NCBI GenBank assembly: GCA_964592725.1
Contig: CAZQFQ010000042.1
Span: 1-11,318, forward strand
Direction: 5' to 3'
DNA length: 11,318 bases
From: PALSA-1336 sp964592725
GTDB taxonomy: Bacteria > Patescibacteriota > Doudnabacteria > UBA920
The notes beneath the pieces are model-generated. The model made no database searches. It had not been told where the DNA came from and saw nothing but the letters and a program-made list of their open reading frames with translations. Position numbers and translations under genes: made by a program. This document shows positions 1 through 7,703 of the stretch, one piece after another. Positions within the stretch are counted from its first letter, which is position 1. The number at the start of each line of letters is the position of its first letter.

Positions 1-24
1 GGCCTGGCCTGATTGCTGGGCCGA

Positions 25-48
25 TACCTCGCAGCTTGCTGCGGGGTA
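25..48. repeat. Palindromic hairpin repeat
   Basis: An 11-bp stem (25-35 with 38-48, one G-T pair) closes on a 2-base loop. It has no T-run after it on the plus strand, so it does not look like a simple terminator for that direction. It sits about 50 bases upstream of the first gene, at the window edge. It resembles the short REP-like palindromes scattered between genes in these genomes; only this copy is visible here. Confidence 0.5.
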
Positions 49-96
49 ATTCATTAAAGTAAGATAAATCACCAAAGAAACTAACAACAAAATCAT

Positions 97-780
97 ATGA
101 TACATAACCATAACAAGGTCAAAGCTGTTATTATAGGTCTTTTTGCATTGGGAATGGCCTTGATTACGGCTCAAGCGTCAGCCGCCGCTAATCCCCAGGC
201 AAACTTCAGGCATATGTCCCCAAGAATGCGTATGCAAATGATGCAGGACGAGCAGTTATCGCTTTGCCAAACCAACCCCAAAGGTCCAATGTGCAGGCAA
301 TTGTTGCGTATGCGGCATAAGCCAAAATCATCGCTAACGGATATTACCGTGCAAAACACTCCAGCCACCCCCACCTCACAGTTATCCGTCACCCCGCCCA
401 TTACGCCGACGCTTAACAGTGATGCCGCGACCACCCCATCTCAAACAACGCCGACAATTGATAGCGCCGCGACAACTCCGGCGTCGGGAAATTCGGACGC
501 TCCCGTTCCGGTTACGGATTCTCCTACAACCCCGGCCATCACTCCTCCGGTTACGGATTCCCCGACAACAGTAACAACAACTTCCGACGCAACTTCAGAC
601 TCGGCTACGCCCGACCTACAGCCGTCCTCATCCGCCAACCTGCAATCTCAAACAACAAATCCAACAGTCACGCAAGACCCAACCACGACAATCACCCAAA
701 ACGCGGCATCACCGGTAACGCAGGATACGCAAGATACAACAACTCCGGTTACTCCGGACGCGACTGCCCCTGCCCAATAA
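97..780 (+). CDS. Secreted Thr/Pro-rich low-complexity protein
   Basis: I do not recognise a family. The 227-residue product has a typical signal peptide: charged start, hydrophobic stretch at residues 9-24, and a small-residue cleavage region near AQASA (25-29). A short Met/Arg/Gln-rich segment follows (about 38-82) with two cysteines near 57 and 66 that could form a disulfide. From about residue 85 to the end it is a disordered tail of Thr, Pro, Ser, Ala and Asp with short imperfect repeats such as PVTDSPTT. Such tails are usual in wall-spanning or stalk-like surface proteins. The ATG at 97 is the only start giving the whole signal peptide; no Shine-Dalgarno site is visible. It ends 140 bases before the DGR target gene, separated by a branched repeat, so cotranscription is uncertain. 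Function unknown; export is well supported. Confidence 0.75.
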   Translation: MIHNHNKVKAVIIGLFALGMALITAQASAAANPQANFRHMSPRMRMQMMQDEQLSLCQTNPKGPMCRQLLRMRHKPKSSLTDITVQNTPATPTSQLSVTPPITPTLNSDAATTPSQTTPTIDSAATTPASGNSDAPVPVTDSPTTPAITPPVTDSPTTVTTTSDATSDSATPDLQPSSSANLQSQTTNPTVTQDPTTTITQNAASPVTQDTQDTTTPVTPDATAPAQ

Positions 781-791
781 TATTTTTTCTC

Positions 792-888
792 GGCGTCATC
801 CTGAGCCCGTCATCAGCAAAAATAAGCGGGCGAAGGATCTCCCATTTTGAGATTCTTCACTCGGATGCTACTGCCTCAGAATGACGCC
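792..888. repeat. Branched inverted repeat upstream of DGR target gene
   Basis: The outer arms 792-805 and 875-888 pair over 14 positions with one mismatch. Inside are two hairpins: 805-809 with 827-831 (5 bp), and 832-841 with 849-858 (10 bp with one G-T pair). The whole folds as a three-way junction on either strand. Its end sequences resemble short intergenic repeats I have seen in many bacterial genomes, but I cannot confirm this without a search. It fills most of the 140-base gap between the secreted protein gene and the DGR target gene, whose ATG lies 32 bases downstream. Confidence 0.7.
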
Positions 889-920
889 AAATAGCAACTT
901 AAAATTAACCAGCAACCAAT

Positions 921-2042
921 ATGCCCGATAAAACTCAAATCAAAACCGCGGCCAAAACATACCGCGTGGATTATCTAAAGGCCGTGCCAAAGAAAAATCA
1001 CCAATCGCGTTTTAAAACAATTATTCAAGGCGGCCTAACCGTCATGATTTCCGTAATCGCAATCTTTGCCGTGGTCAAAGCCGGTAGCCTATTGCCGCCA
1101 AGCAGTCCGTCCAGCCCGGCCGCCACCGGCTATTCTTTAAGCGACATCTACAGCCGCCTCACCACCAACGCCACCAGCACGGAAAGCGGCCACGCCTTTG
1201 CCCCGTCCGGCAGTCCGACCGGCACAATGTTTTCCTTAAAACAAATTTACGACGCCATCCCCACCATTGACCCAACCACGGTTGCCACCGGCACCAGCTA
1301 TCTTGGCATCAACGGCACGCTCCTCGGCAATATGTGGAACGGCACTTGCGATAACTCATCGGGCGACCCCAATGTCGCCTGCGTCACCGGCAGTGGCATT
1401 GACCTTCCCGGCGGCTCCCAAGCAAACGGCGGCGTGGATGATTATAACGGCGACAGTGTCGGCGGCACCCGTCCGGCCGACAGCTATGCCACCAAATGGG
1501 TAACTTGCAATACCGATCCGTATGACGCGGTTGCAAATCCGGGCGGCAACAATTGCAACACCGGCGAAAACGGCAACGGCTCCGCCGAAAAAGACACGGC
1601 CACGGGCTTAGTTTGGAGCTATCCCTGCCACGGCTTGGGCTGTGCTACCTGGGACTCTGTTACCGACCCAAACGTTCTCACCGCCGGCTGTCTGACCACG
1701 GGCTGCGCCTACTCCCAAAACGACACCTATTATAACTGGGACGGCTCGGGTCAGGGCAATGACGGCGACACCAACAACGGTTTAACCGCCCAGCAACTTT
1801 GTTCAAATAATCCCAACGGTAGCGGCTGGTTTCTGCCCGACCAAAAACAGCTGATGCAGGCCTACATTGACGGCGCGTACGGCAATCTGGAACCTAAAGG
1901 CGTCGGCCGCTATTACTGGTCCTCTACTACGGTATCCTGGGATGCGTCCCTCGCGTGGGGCGTGGGTCTGTCTGGCGGCGTCGTGAGCGACGACGTTAAG
2001 GGCAATCAGGACAGCATGGTCCGTTGCGTGCGCGTCCCCTGA
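921..2042 (+). CDS. DGR target protein, membrane-anchored, DUF1566-like variable C-terminus
   Basis: This 373-residue protein is the target of the retroelement. Residues 1-32 are basic and cytoplasmic, 33-57 form one membrane helix, and the rest should lie outside. Residues 70-113 hold two short related units (YSLSDIYSRL and FSLKQIYDAI), a pattern I associate with surface proteins of this group. A DUF1566-type region follows, with TATGLVW near 227, a Cys-containing middle, GWFLPDQKQLM near 303-313 and the YYWSST segment near 331-336. Residues 327-373 are encoded by VR, and 17 of them differ from the TR-encoded version. DUF1566 and related DGR targets have a C-type-lectin-like fold in which variable residues form a ligand-binding face. 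The gene is rich in GC-ending codons compared with avd and the RT. ATG 921 is chosen because it gives the basic N-terminus plus anchor. The natural ligand cannot be read from the sequence. Confidence 0.9.
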   Translation: MPDKTQIKTAAKTYRVDYLKAVPKKNHQSRFKTIIQGGLTVMISVIAIFAVVKAGSLLPPSSPSSPAATGYSLSDIYSRLTTNATSTESGHAFAPSGSPTGTMFSLKQIYDAIPTIDPTTVATGTSYLGINGTLLGNMWNGTCDNSSGDPNVACVTGSGIDLPGGSQANGGVDDYNGDSVGGTRPADSYATKWVTCNTDPYDAVANPGGNNCNTGENGNGSAEKDTATGLVWSYPCHGLGCATWDSVTDPNVLTAGCLTTGCAYSQNDTYYNWDGSGQGNDGDTNNGLTAQQLCSNNPNGSGWFLPDQKQLMQAYIDGAYGNLEPKGVGRYYWSSTTVSWDASLAWGVGLSGGVVSDDVKGNQDSMVRCVRVP

Positions 2043-2044
2043 GG
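1899..2044 (+). repeat. DGR variable repeat (VR)
   Basis: These 146 bases align gap-free with TR at a constant offset of 745. The 24 mismatches lie at 1905, 1906, 1911, 1933, 1941, 1947, 1950, 1951, 1959, 1960, 1965, 1966, 1974, 1975, 1980, 1981, 1987, 1989, 1992, 1995, 1996, 2002, 2010 and 2014. Every one is A in TR and G, T or C here, the signature of adenine-directed mutagenic retrohoming. After 2014 the repeats are identical through the stop codon to 2044. This GC-rich 30-base block (2015-2044) is the expected place for the initiation-of-mutagenic-homing site. The alignment breaks at 2045 (C here, G in TR). Confidence 0.97.
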
Positions 2045-2090
2045 CAATGCAAATTTGATTATTCGGTAATTTGAATTATTTGATTATTTG

Positions 2091-2102
2091 TTTTCGCGAA
2101 AA
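2091..2102. repeat. 12-bp palindrome downstream of VR
   Basis: A perfect 12-bp palindrome, TTTTCGCGAAAA, lies 47 bases after the end of VR and is followed by seven T. Some DGRs carry a hairpin or cruciform just after VR that stimulates homing. This one is AT-rich with only a CGCG centre, so that role is weakly supported. It could equally be a poor terminator between the target gene and avd. Confidence 0.35.
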
Positions 2103-2113
2103 TTTTTTTGGCT

Positions 2114-2464
2114 ATGGCACAATATAACCACCTGCCGATTTTCCAGCTCGCGTATAGCCAGACTTTGGAAATCTACAAGTTAACCCACCAGTTTCCGCGG
2201 GAATACAAATATACCCTGGGACAAAAATTAAAGGAAGTCAGCGCCGAATTTTTGGATTTCATAATTTTGGCGAACTCGCGGAAAGATAAAACCCGCGTAT
2301 TGGACGAAGCCAGGATGAGGCTGGAAAGGTTGCGGATCCACATCAGGCTGGCCTGCGATTTAAAGATCATCAACCTAAAAAGATTTGAGTCCATAAACCG
2401 TTCTTCGGAAGAATTAAGCAAACAGCTGTCCGGCTGGCAAACCTGGTCTTTAAAAAATGAATAA
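2114..2464 (+). CDS. avd: DGR accessory variability determinant (four-helix bundle)
   Basis: The 116-residue product matches the bAvd / four-helix-bundle family in length and pattern: an N-terminal HLPIFQLAYSQTLEIYKLTHQFPREYKY-like helix pair beginning near residue 6, then LGQKLKEVSAEFLDFIILA, a long charged helix (LDEARMRLERLRIHIRLA) and a C-terminal helix ending in SGWQTW. Avd proteins form basic pentameric barrels that bind the RT and the TR RNA and are needed for mutagenic cDNA synthesis. The gene sits 71 bases after the target gene and 179 bases before TR on the same strand, the usual target-avd-TR order. I prefer ATG 2114; an in-frame TTG at 2108 would add two residues. No Shine-Dalgarno site is visible. 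The family name rests on recognised pattern, not on a search. Confidence 0.9.
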   Translation: MAQYNHLPIFQLAYSQTLEIYKLTHQFPREYKYTLGQKLKEVSAEFLDFIILANSRKDKTRVLDEARMRLERLRIHIRLACDLKIINLKRFESINRSSEELSKQLSGWQTWSLKNE

Positions 2465-2810
2465 CAGGCGAAAATTTCAGTGAGCTGGAATCTTTGAACT
2501 TACGGGTTTAAAGAGGGAGCTGCAAATTCCATTGCGCCCTTTTCGATGCCGCCTATGGCGGTATCATTATTAGTCATCCGGTCGTACGCGGCTTTGGCCG
2601 GGATCGGCCGGAGGAGAGCTTAAAAGTAAAAGGGTTAAACTTTGGCGTCAACCGCAATTACTGGTCCTCTACTACGGAATCCTGGAATGCGACCAACGCG
2701 TGGAACGTGAATCTGTCTAACGGCAACGTGAACAACAACAATAAGGACAATCAGAACAACATGGTCCGTTGCGTGCGCGTCCCCTGAGGGAATGGGATAA
2801 TTTTTACCGC
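2465..2810 (+). ncRNA. Template-repeat RNA region of the DGR
   Basis: This 346-base stretch has no convincing gene and contains TR. DGRs need an RNA that spans TR and flanking structured sequence. Upstream of TR there are two clear hairpins: 2545-2553 with 2557-2565 (9 bp, one G-T, TAT loop), and 2577-2584 with 2605-2612 (8 bp, one G-T) enclosing a smaller hairpin 2589-2592 / 2597-2600. Downstream only 21 bases separate TR from the RT stop codon, so any 3' extension of this RNA must run antisense to the RT gene. The RNA ends are not visible; the coordinates are just the gene-free interval. Confidence 0.6.
2644..2789 (+). repeat. DGR template repeat (TR)
   Basis: This is the invariant copy that supplies the sequence written into VR. 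Read in the VR frame it would encode 15 Asn codons (AAC or AAT), 14 of which are changed in VR. Randomising the adenines of AAC codons cannot give stop codons, which is why DGR templates are rich in them. The 3' end carries the same codons and TGA stop as the target gene. Orientation follows the target gene, so the mutagenised RNA is read from the plus strand, opposite to the RT gene. Confidence 0.97.
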
Positions 2811-4087
<1,277 letters not shown>

Positions 4088-4099
<12 letters not shown>

Positions 4100-4135
4100 A
4101 TTTTATATGATATAATTAAATCATGGAAAAGACAA
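4088..4135. promoter_or_regulatory. Divergent, overlapping leaderless promoters for RT and Bro-N gene
   Basis: Only 23 bases (4100-4122) separate the two ATG codons. On the plus strand TGATATAAT at 4108-4116 is a perfect extended -10 box, six bases before ATG 4123. On the minus strand TATCAT (4112-4107) lies seven bases before ATG 4099. A TTGTCT (4135-4130) stands 17 bases further upstream, a fair -35. The two -10 boxes share two bases, and neither gene has room for a ribosome binding site, so both mRNAs are probably leaderless. Simultaneous use by two polymerases seems impossible. Confidence 0.65.
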
Positions 4136-4953
4136 CAAAAATTGCCTTGTTTAAAGGCAAACAAATCAGAAAAACTATTCACAATAATGAATGGTGGTTT
4201 GTGATAGTTGATGTTATTGAGGCCTTAACTGATTCTGTACAGCCGGAAGGCTATATTAAAGACATGCGCAGACGCGACTCCGAACTGTCAAAAGGGTGGG
4301 GGCAAATTGCCACCCCCCTTTCTATCCAAACCGCCGGAGGTTCGCAAATGCTCAATTGTGCCAATACTGAAGGCATTTTTCGCATAATCCAATCCATTCC
4401 TTCCCCAAAAGCCGAGCCTTTTAAGCGCTGGCTGGCCAAAGTCGGATATGAGCGGGTGCAGGAAATAGAAAACCCGGAACTGGCAATCAAGCGCACCCGG
4501 ATACTTTACAAGCTAAAAGGTTATCCGGAGGACTGGATAGAAAAACGTATGCGCGGCATTGTCATTCGCGAGGAATTAACCGATGAGTGGCAAAAGCGCG
4601 GTGCCAAGGAAGAAAAAGATTATGAAATTTTGACTGCGGAAATTTCTAAAGCCACATTTGGCGTTACGCCGGGTCAATACAAAAAACTAAAAGGGCTAAA
4701 ACGGGAAAATTTACGCGACCATATGGATGATTTTGAGTTAATTTTTAATATGCTGGGAGAACGCGCCACTACGGAAATCCATCGTAATGAAAATTCCATG
4801 GGCGTTGCAAAATTAAAATCCGATGCCAGTGCCGGAGGGGATATAGCGGGCGGCGCGCGAAAGAAACTTGAAAAACGTCTCGGTCGGCCAATTGTTTCCG
4901 GGAAGAATTTTTTAAAACTTCCGAAAGTCAGGAAGAAATTAGCACAAGGATAA
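4123..4953 (+). CDS. Bro-N domain protein (BRO family / antirepressor-like)
   Basis: The 276-residue product fits the BRO-N family. Residues 8-110 form the Bro-N DNA-binding domain: FKGKQIRKTIHNNEWWFVIVDVIEALT at the start, the GYIKDMRRRD segment, MLNCANTEGIFRIIQSIPSPKAEPFKRWLAKVG at its end. The C-terminal half carries the LTDEWQKRGAKEEKDYEILTAEISKATFG and GLKRENLRDHMDDFELIFNMLGE segments seen in chromosomal BRO/DinD-like proteins, ending in a basic tail. Bro-N proteins of phages act as antirepressors; for this chromosomal type the role is not settled. It starts at ATG 4123, back-to-back with the RT gene, behind an extended -10 promoter and probably without a leader. Its position next to the RT promoter makes a role in controlling the DGR possible, but nothing in the sequence proves it. 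Confidence 0.85.
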   Translation: MEKTTKIALFKGKQIRKTIHNNEWWFVIVDVIEALTDSVQPEGYIKDMRRRDSELSKGWGQIATPLSIQTAGGSQMLNCANTEGIFRIIQSIPSPKAEPFKRWLAKVGYERVQEIENPELAIKRTRILYKLKGYPEDWIEKRMRGIVIREELTDEWQKRGAKEEKDYEILTAEISKATFGVTPGQYKKLKGLKRENLRDHMDDFELIFNMLGERATTEIHRNENSMGVAKLKSDASAGGDIAGGARKKLEKRLGRPIVSGKNFLKLPKVRKKLAQG

Positions 4954-4985
4954 AATTTTATTTTAATATTTTTAAGTCAAAACAA

Positions 4986-6290
4986 ATGAAAAAACATTTT
5001 TTGATAACATTAATTATTTTATTAAATCTTAGTTTCATCCCTGCCGCTTTAGCCTCCGCGTCCGGCGCGATTGACTCAACCAACCGGTACGCCTGGAGCG
5101 AGAACGCGGGGTGGATAGATTTTGGCACTACCCAGGGAGCCGTACAGGTCACGGATTCGGCCGTAACCGGTTACGCCTGGGGAGAGAACATCGGCTGGAT
5201 TTCCCTAAACTGCTCCAACGACAATTCCTGCATTAATAATCTTAATTACGGCGTGGCCAATGACGGCAAAGGCAATTTGTCCGGCTACGCCTGGAGCGAG
5301 AACGTGGGCTGGATTGACTTTGCGCCCAGCAATGGCGGGGTGATCATAAGTTCTTCCGGCGTATTTTCCGGCTATGCCTGGGGCGAGAATATTGGCTGGA
5401 TAAATTTTAACGTTAATAATCCCGTAACCACTAGCTGGCAACCGACTGGCGGATCACCAACGCCAACTCCCGCTCCTACTAGCTCCGGCGGCGGTTTGCC
5501 TCCTGTGGCCTTTACGCCGCCGCAGGCTCCGTCTCCGACATCCGCCAACCCGACCGGCGGCTTTCAGGTGTTCATTAATAGCGGTGCGAGCTTAACCAAT
5601 TCCGCCCAGGTCAGCCTGTCCTTTATTGTTGGCTCTGATATTGCCAGAATGGCCATTTCCAATACCGCGGATTTCACCGGCATCGGCCAGGAAACTTACG
5701 AGGGAATCAAAAACTGGAATTTATGCTCTCCAAGCTATTCCTGCTCCGCCGGGTCAAAAACCGTTTATGTCAAATTCTACACTTCCTTTGGCCAACCTTC
5801 CGCGGTTGTTTCCGCAACTATCAACTACGACCCTAATGCTTCGGCCCAAGCCGTCTCAAACGCCCAAAACTCCGCCGTTTCCCTTTCGCCCGCCGTCCTG
5901 CCCACCGCTTTTAATTCCAATGACCTGGTTTTGGACCACAGCACCATCTACCTCATAGAAGGCCAACAAAAGCTGGGCTTTACCAACATGAAAGCCTTTA
6001 AGGGTCTTGGTTACAAGCTTAAGTATGTCATACCCGGTGATACTTCTGCCTATACCCTGTCAGATGTCGTGTTGTCTTCCCCAACCCAGGCTCATCCTGT
6101 GGGCTCTTGGATAATTTCCAAAAAGACGGTTTACTATGTGACTTCTACAGGTTTGATTCCGGTTCCTTCTTGGAATGTTTTCCTAAACAACATCGGCTCG
6201 TCAAAATATATTGTTAAAGCCAATGCCGCGGATTTACTACAGCCCCTCTTGTCCAATATGATTAACTCCGACAGCAGGGTGGGGGAGTAA
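4986..6290 (+). CDS. Secreted surface protein with GYAWxENxGWI repeats and a shared C-terminal domain
   Basis: This 434-residue protein has a clear signal peptide (residues 1 to about 24, ending ALASA). Four aromatic repeats of the form YAWxENxGWI follow at about 35, 63, 101 and 130, alternating SEN and GEN versions. A Pro/Thr/Ser/Gly linker covers about 150-192. Residues 193-282 look like an Ig-like beta domain with a Cys pair (LCSPSYSC). Residues 312-434 form a domain with STIYLIEGQQKLGFTNMKAF, GLGY, LSSPTQAHPVGSW, VYYVTSTGLIPVPSWNVFL and a C-terminal DSRV. The same domain, including the terminal DPRV-like motif, closes the protein at 10410. The gene starts 32 bases after the Bro-N gene without a visible Shine-Dalgarno site and ends before a strong terminator. 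Role: probably envelope structure or attachment; no enzymatic motif is visible. Confidence 0.8.
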   Translation: MKKHFLITLIILLNLSFIPAALASASGAIDSTNRYAWSENAGWIDFGTTQGAVQVTDSAVTGYAWGENIGWISLNCSNDNSCINNLNYGVANDGKGNLSGYAWSENVGWIDFAPSNGGVIISSSGVFSGYAWGENIGWINFNVNNPVTTSWQPTGGSPTPTPAPTSSGGGLPPVAFTPPQAPSPTSANPTGGFQVFINSGASLTNSAQVSLSFIVGSDIARMAISNTADFTGIGQETYEGIKNWNLCSPSYSCSAGSKTVYVKFYTSFGQPSAVVSATINYDPNASAQAVSNAQNSAVSLSPAVLPTAFNSNDLVLDHSTIYLIEGQQKLGFTNMKAFKGLGYKLKYVIPGDTSAYTLSDVVLSSPTQAHPVGSWIISKKTVYYVTSTGLIPVPSWNVFLNNIGSSKYIVKANAADLLQPLLSNMINSDSRVGE

Positions 6291-6319
6291 AAATAGTTAA
6301 TGGATTTTTTTAACAAAAT

Positions 6320-6352
6320 AAATCCCTCCCGATGAATCGGGAGGGATTTTTT
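6320..6352 (+). terminator. Rho-independent terminator after the GYAW-repeat gene
   Basis: A perfect 13-bp stem (6320-6332 with 6337-6349) with a four-base loop is followed by a T-run ending at 6352. It begins 30 bases after the stop codon of the plus-strand gene. The stem is flanked by A and T runs, so it could terminate from both directions, including the minus-strand DUF5666 gene further on. Confidence 0.9.
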
Positions 6353-6373
6353 GGATACGGGGTTGCAAATTCA

Positions 6374-6462
6374 CCCCGTTAGAGAACATTATTATCCAAT
6401 CCGGTAAAATAAAAATATTTTAAATCGACGGAGGTTAATTTTACATTCGTTCTCTAACGGGG
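6374..6462. mobile_element. MITE-like element with terminal inverted repeats and target duplication
   Basis: Perfect 14-bp terminal inverted repeats (6374-6387 and 6449-6462, starting CCCCGTTAGAGAAC) bound an 89-base element with an AT-rich interior. TTCA stands directly on both sides (6370-6373 and 6463-6466), as expected for a 4-bp target-site duplication. There is no coding capacity, so it would need a transposase in trans. Another ACGGGGTT stands just outside at 6357-6364, perhaps the end of an older copy. Confidence 0.7.
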
Positions 6463-6555
6463 TTCATAAGGCTTGTCGCCGGTATCCGGGGGATTATTTT
6501 AATAATGATCGGACTTTTGAAAGGAAAGTTTGGATTATTATCAACGGTTTAGGAT

Positions 6556-7272
6556 TTAGTTGGCAGGAGGCGATGTCGTGGTAGGAGGCTGGCCGTGTTG
6601 ACCGAAGCCCATTACGCCGTCCACAATGTTTGTGGCCGTAACGGTTGAGCCGCTCATGCTTCCGTTTACCATAAGCGTGTCGCCGACCGTGATGCTTCCA
6701 ACAGTAGAGTCGGAAACTTTTTTGACCGTGGCCGAGGTGGCGTCAATTGTGTAGGTTTTTCCGTTTTTCCCGGTTAAGGTAATTGTGTTACCGTTAATCG
6801 CGGAAACGGTGCCCATGGCGCCTTGTTGCCCGTGTCCTCCAAAGCCGCCGCGTCCCATCATCATCCCGTCCGTAATTTTGGTTGCGGTAATCTGGCTTCC
6901 GGAAACCGTTCCCTGGACCGTTACGTTGTCGCCGACGGCAATGTCGGAAACGCTAATAGTCGCGGGTGTCGGTTTGGTTGCGGGTGTAGTCCCGCTCGCG
7001 GGCGGGGTAAATTTTTGGATAGCCGCGGAGCTCGCGTCCACGGAATAACTAGTGCCGGTGCGCTTGTCGGTCACGGTAATCGTGTTGCCCGAAACTGCGG
7101 TTACAGTACCGGACGCGGCCGGCGGCGTGCCGTGCCTAAAGCCGGAAGTAGTGGTAGTGGCCGCGGATGATGTAGCGCCGGCGGCCTGGGTCTGAAAAGC
7201 AATGGCGCCGGCTGTCCCGGCCGCCACTCCGAGAACCCCAAAAAGTACGGCGGTTGTTTTTGAAATTTTCAT
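6556..7272 (-). CDS. Secreted protein with two DUF5666-like repeats
   Basis: The 238-residue product has a signal peptide or membrane anchor (residues 1 to about 31, MKISKTTAVLFGVLGVAAG onward). It then has two related beta-rich units at about 53-136 and 151-220. Each reads GTVxAVxGNTITxT, then YxxDAxSA, then VGDxxxVxGxxSGSxxxATxIxDG, the pattern of DUF5666-type domains. A Gly/Met/His-rich spacer lies between them (about 137-152), and the tail is Pro/Thr-rich. Function of the family is unknown; small OB-like extracytoplasmic folds are likely. The gene is divergent from the ECF sigma gene across 431 bases. The C-terminal domain of the membrane protein at 8261 has a similar pattern, which suggests the three genes belong together. 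ATG 7270-7272 gives the whole signal peptide. Confidence 0.8.
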   Translation of the reverse strand: MKISKTTAVLFGVLGVAAGTAGAIAFQTQAAGATSSAATTTTSGFRHGTPPAASGTVTAVSGNTITVTDKRTGTSYSVDASSAAIQKFTPPASGTTPATKPTPATISVSDIAVGDNVTVQGTVSGSQITATKITDGMMMGRGGFGGHGQQGAMGTVSAINGNTITLTGKNGKTYTIDATSATVKKVSDSTVGSITVGDTLMVNGSMSGSTVTATNIVDGVMGFGQHGQPPTTTSPPAN

Positions 7273-7703
7273 AGTAAGTAATTTCTTTATTTCTTAATTT
7301 CCAAATTTCTGGTTTGGATTTTCGACCTTTCACCCTATACTACCCAAGCCCAATAAATAAATTTCATTAAAATTTTGTATCGGTTTTCTTTGCGCGATAA
7401 AATATTTTTTCGCCGATAGGTGGTATAATAACAATACAACCGGTTGGATAGGAGTAATCGCGGAGCCTCCCTCCCCTCCTGAGGGGAGGGTCGGGGAGAG
7501 GTTGTTTCCTACACGACTGCAACCTCTCTGTCCCTCAGATGCATTCGGGACATCTCCCCTCAAAGGGGAGAGCTCCGCGAATATTGCCGAAAATTTAAAA
7601 CATGTCCACAAATCAGCCGACGTTTTAATCTTATAATTTGTTTAGATTATGCAATTAATCTTAAGTTTTGTTGTATATATAAGCAGCGCTCTAAACAAAA
7701 AAT
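7273..7703. other. Divergent intergenic region between DUF5666 and sigma factor genes
   Basis: This 431-base gap holds the branched repeat at 7458-7580 and AT-rich flanks. TATAAT at 7632-7637 is a -10-like site for the sigma gene, without a good -35. TTAATC (7655-7660) and TATAAG (7678-7683), 17 bases apart, are a weaker alternative. I could not identify an ECF-type -35/-10 pair for either gene. I see no credible gene here. Confidence 0.5.
7458..7580. repeat. 123-bp multi-branched inverted repeat
   Basis: A perfect 9-bp closing helix (7458-7466 with 7572-7580) encloses four hairpins. These are 7469-7477/7482-7490 (9 bp), 7496-7504/7520-7528 (9 bp), 7530-7534/7547-7551 (5 bp) and 7553-7560/7564-7571 (8 bp). 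Nearly every base belongs to a helix. It could be a non-autonomous mobile repeat or a structured RNA; as almost all pairs are Watson-Crick, both strands fold equally. No target duplication was found at the edges. Confidence 0.75.

Noticed and set aside
171..638. Two minus-strand open frames opposite the Thr/Pro-rich gene
   Set aside because: They are antisense shadows of ACN/CCN codon runs; the plus-strand frame has a proper signal peptide and full length.
921..2042. TGA-as-glycine code as in some CPR lineages
   Set aside because: TGA serves as a terminal stop of the target, sigma and MBL genes, and no gene needs it read through.
7330..7611. 93-residue minus-strand open frame
   Set aside because: It lies across the multi-branched inverted repeat, has low-complexity translation from the palindromes and no gene-like features.
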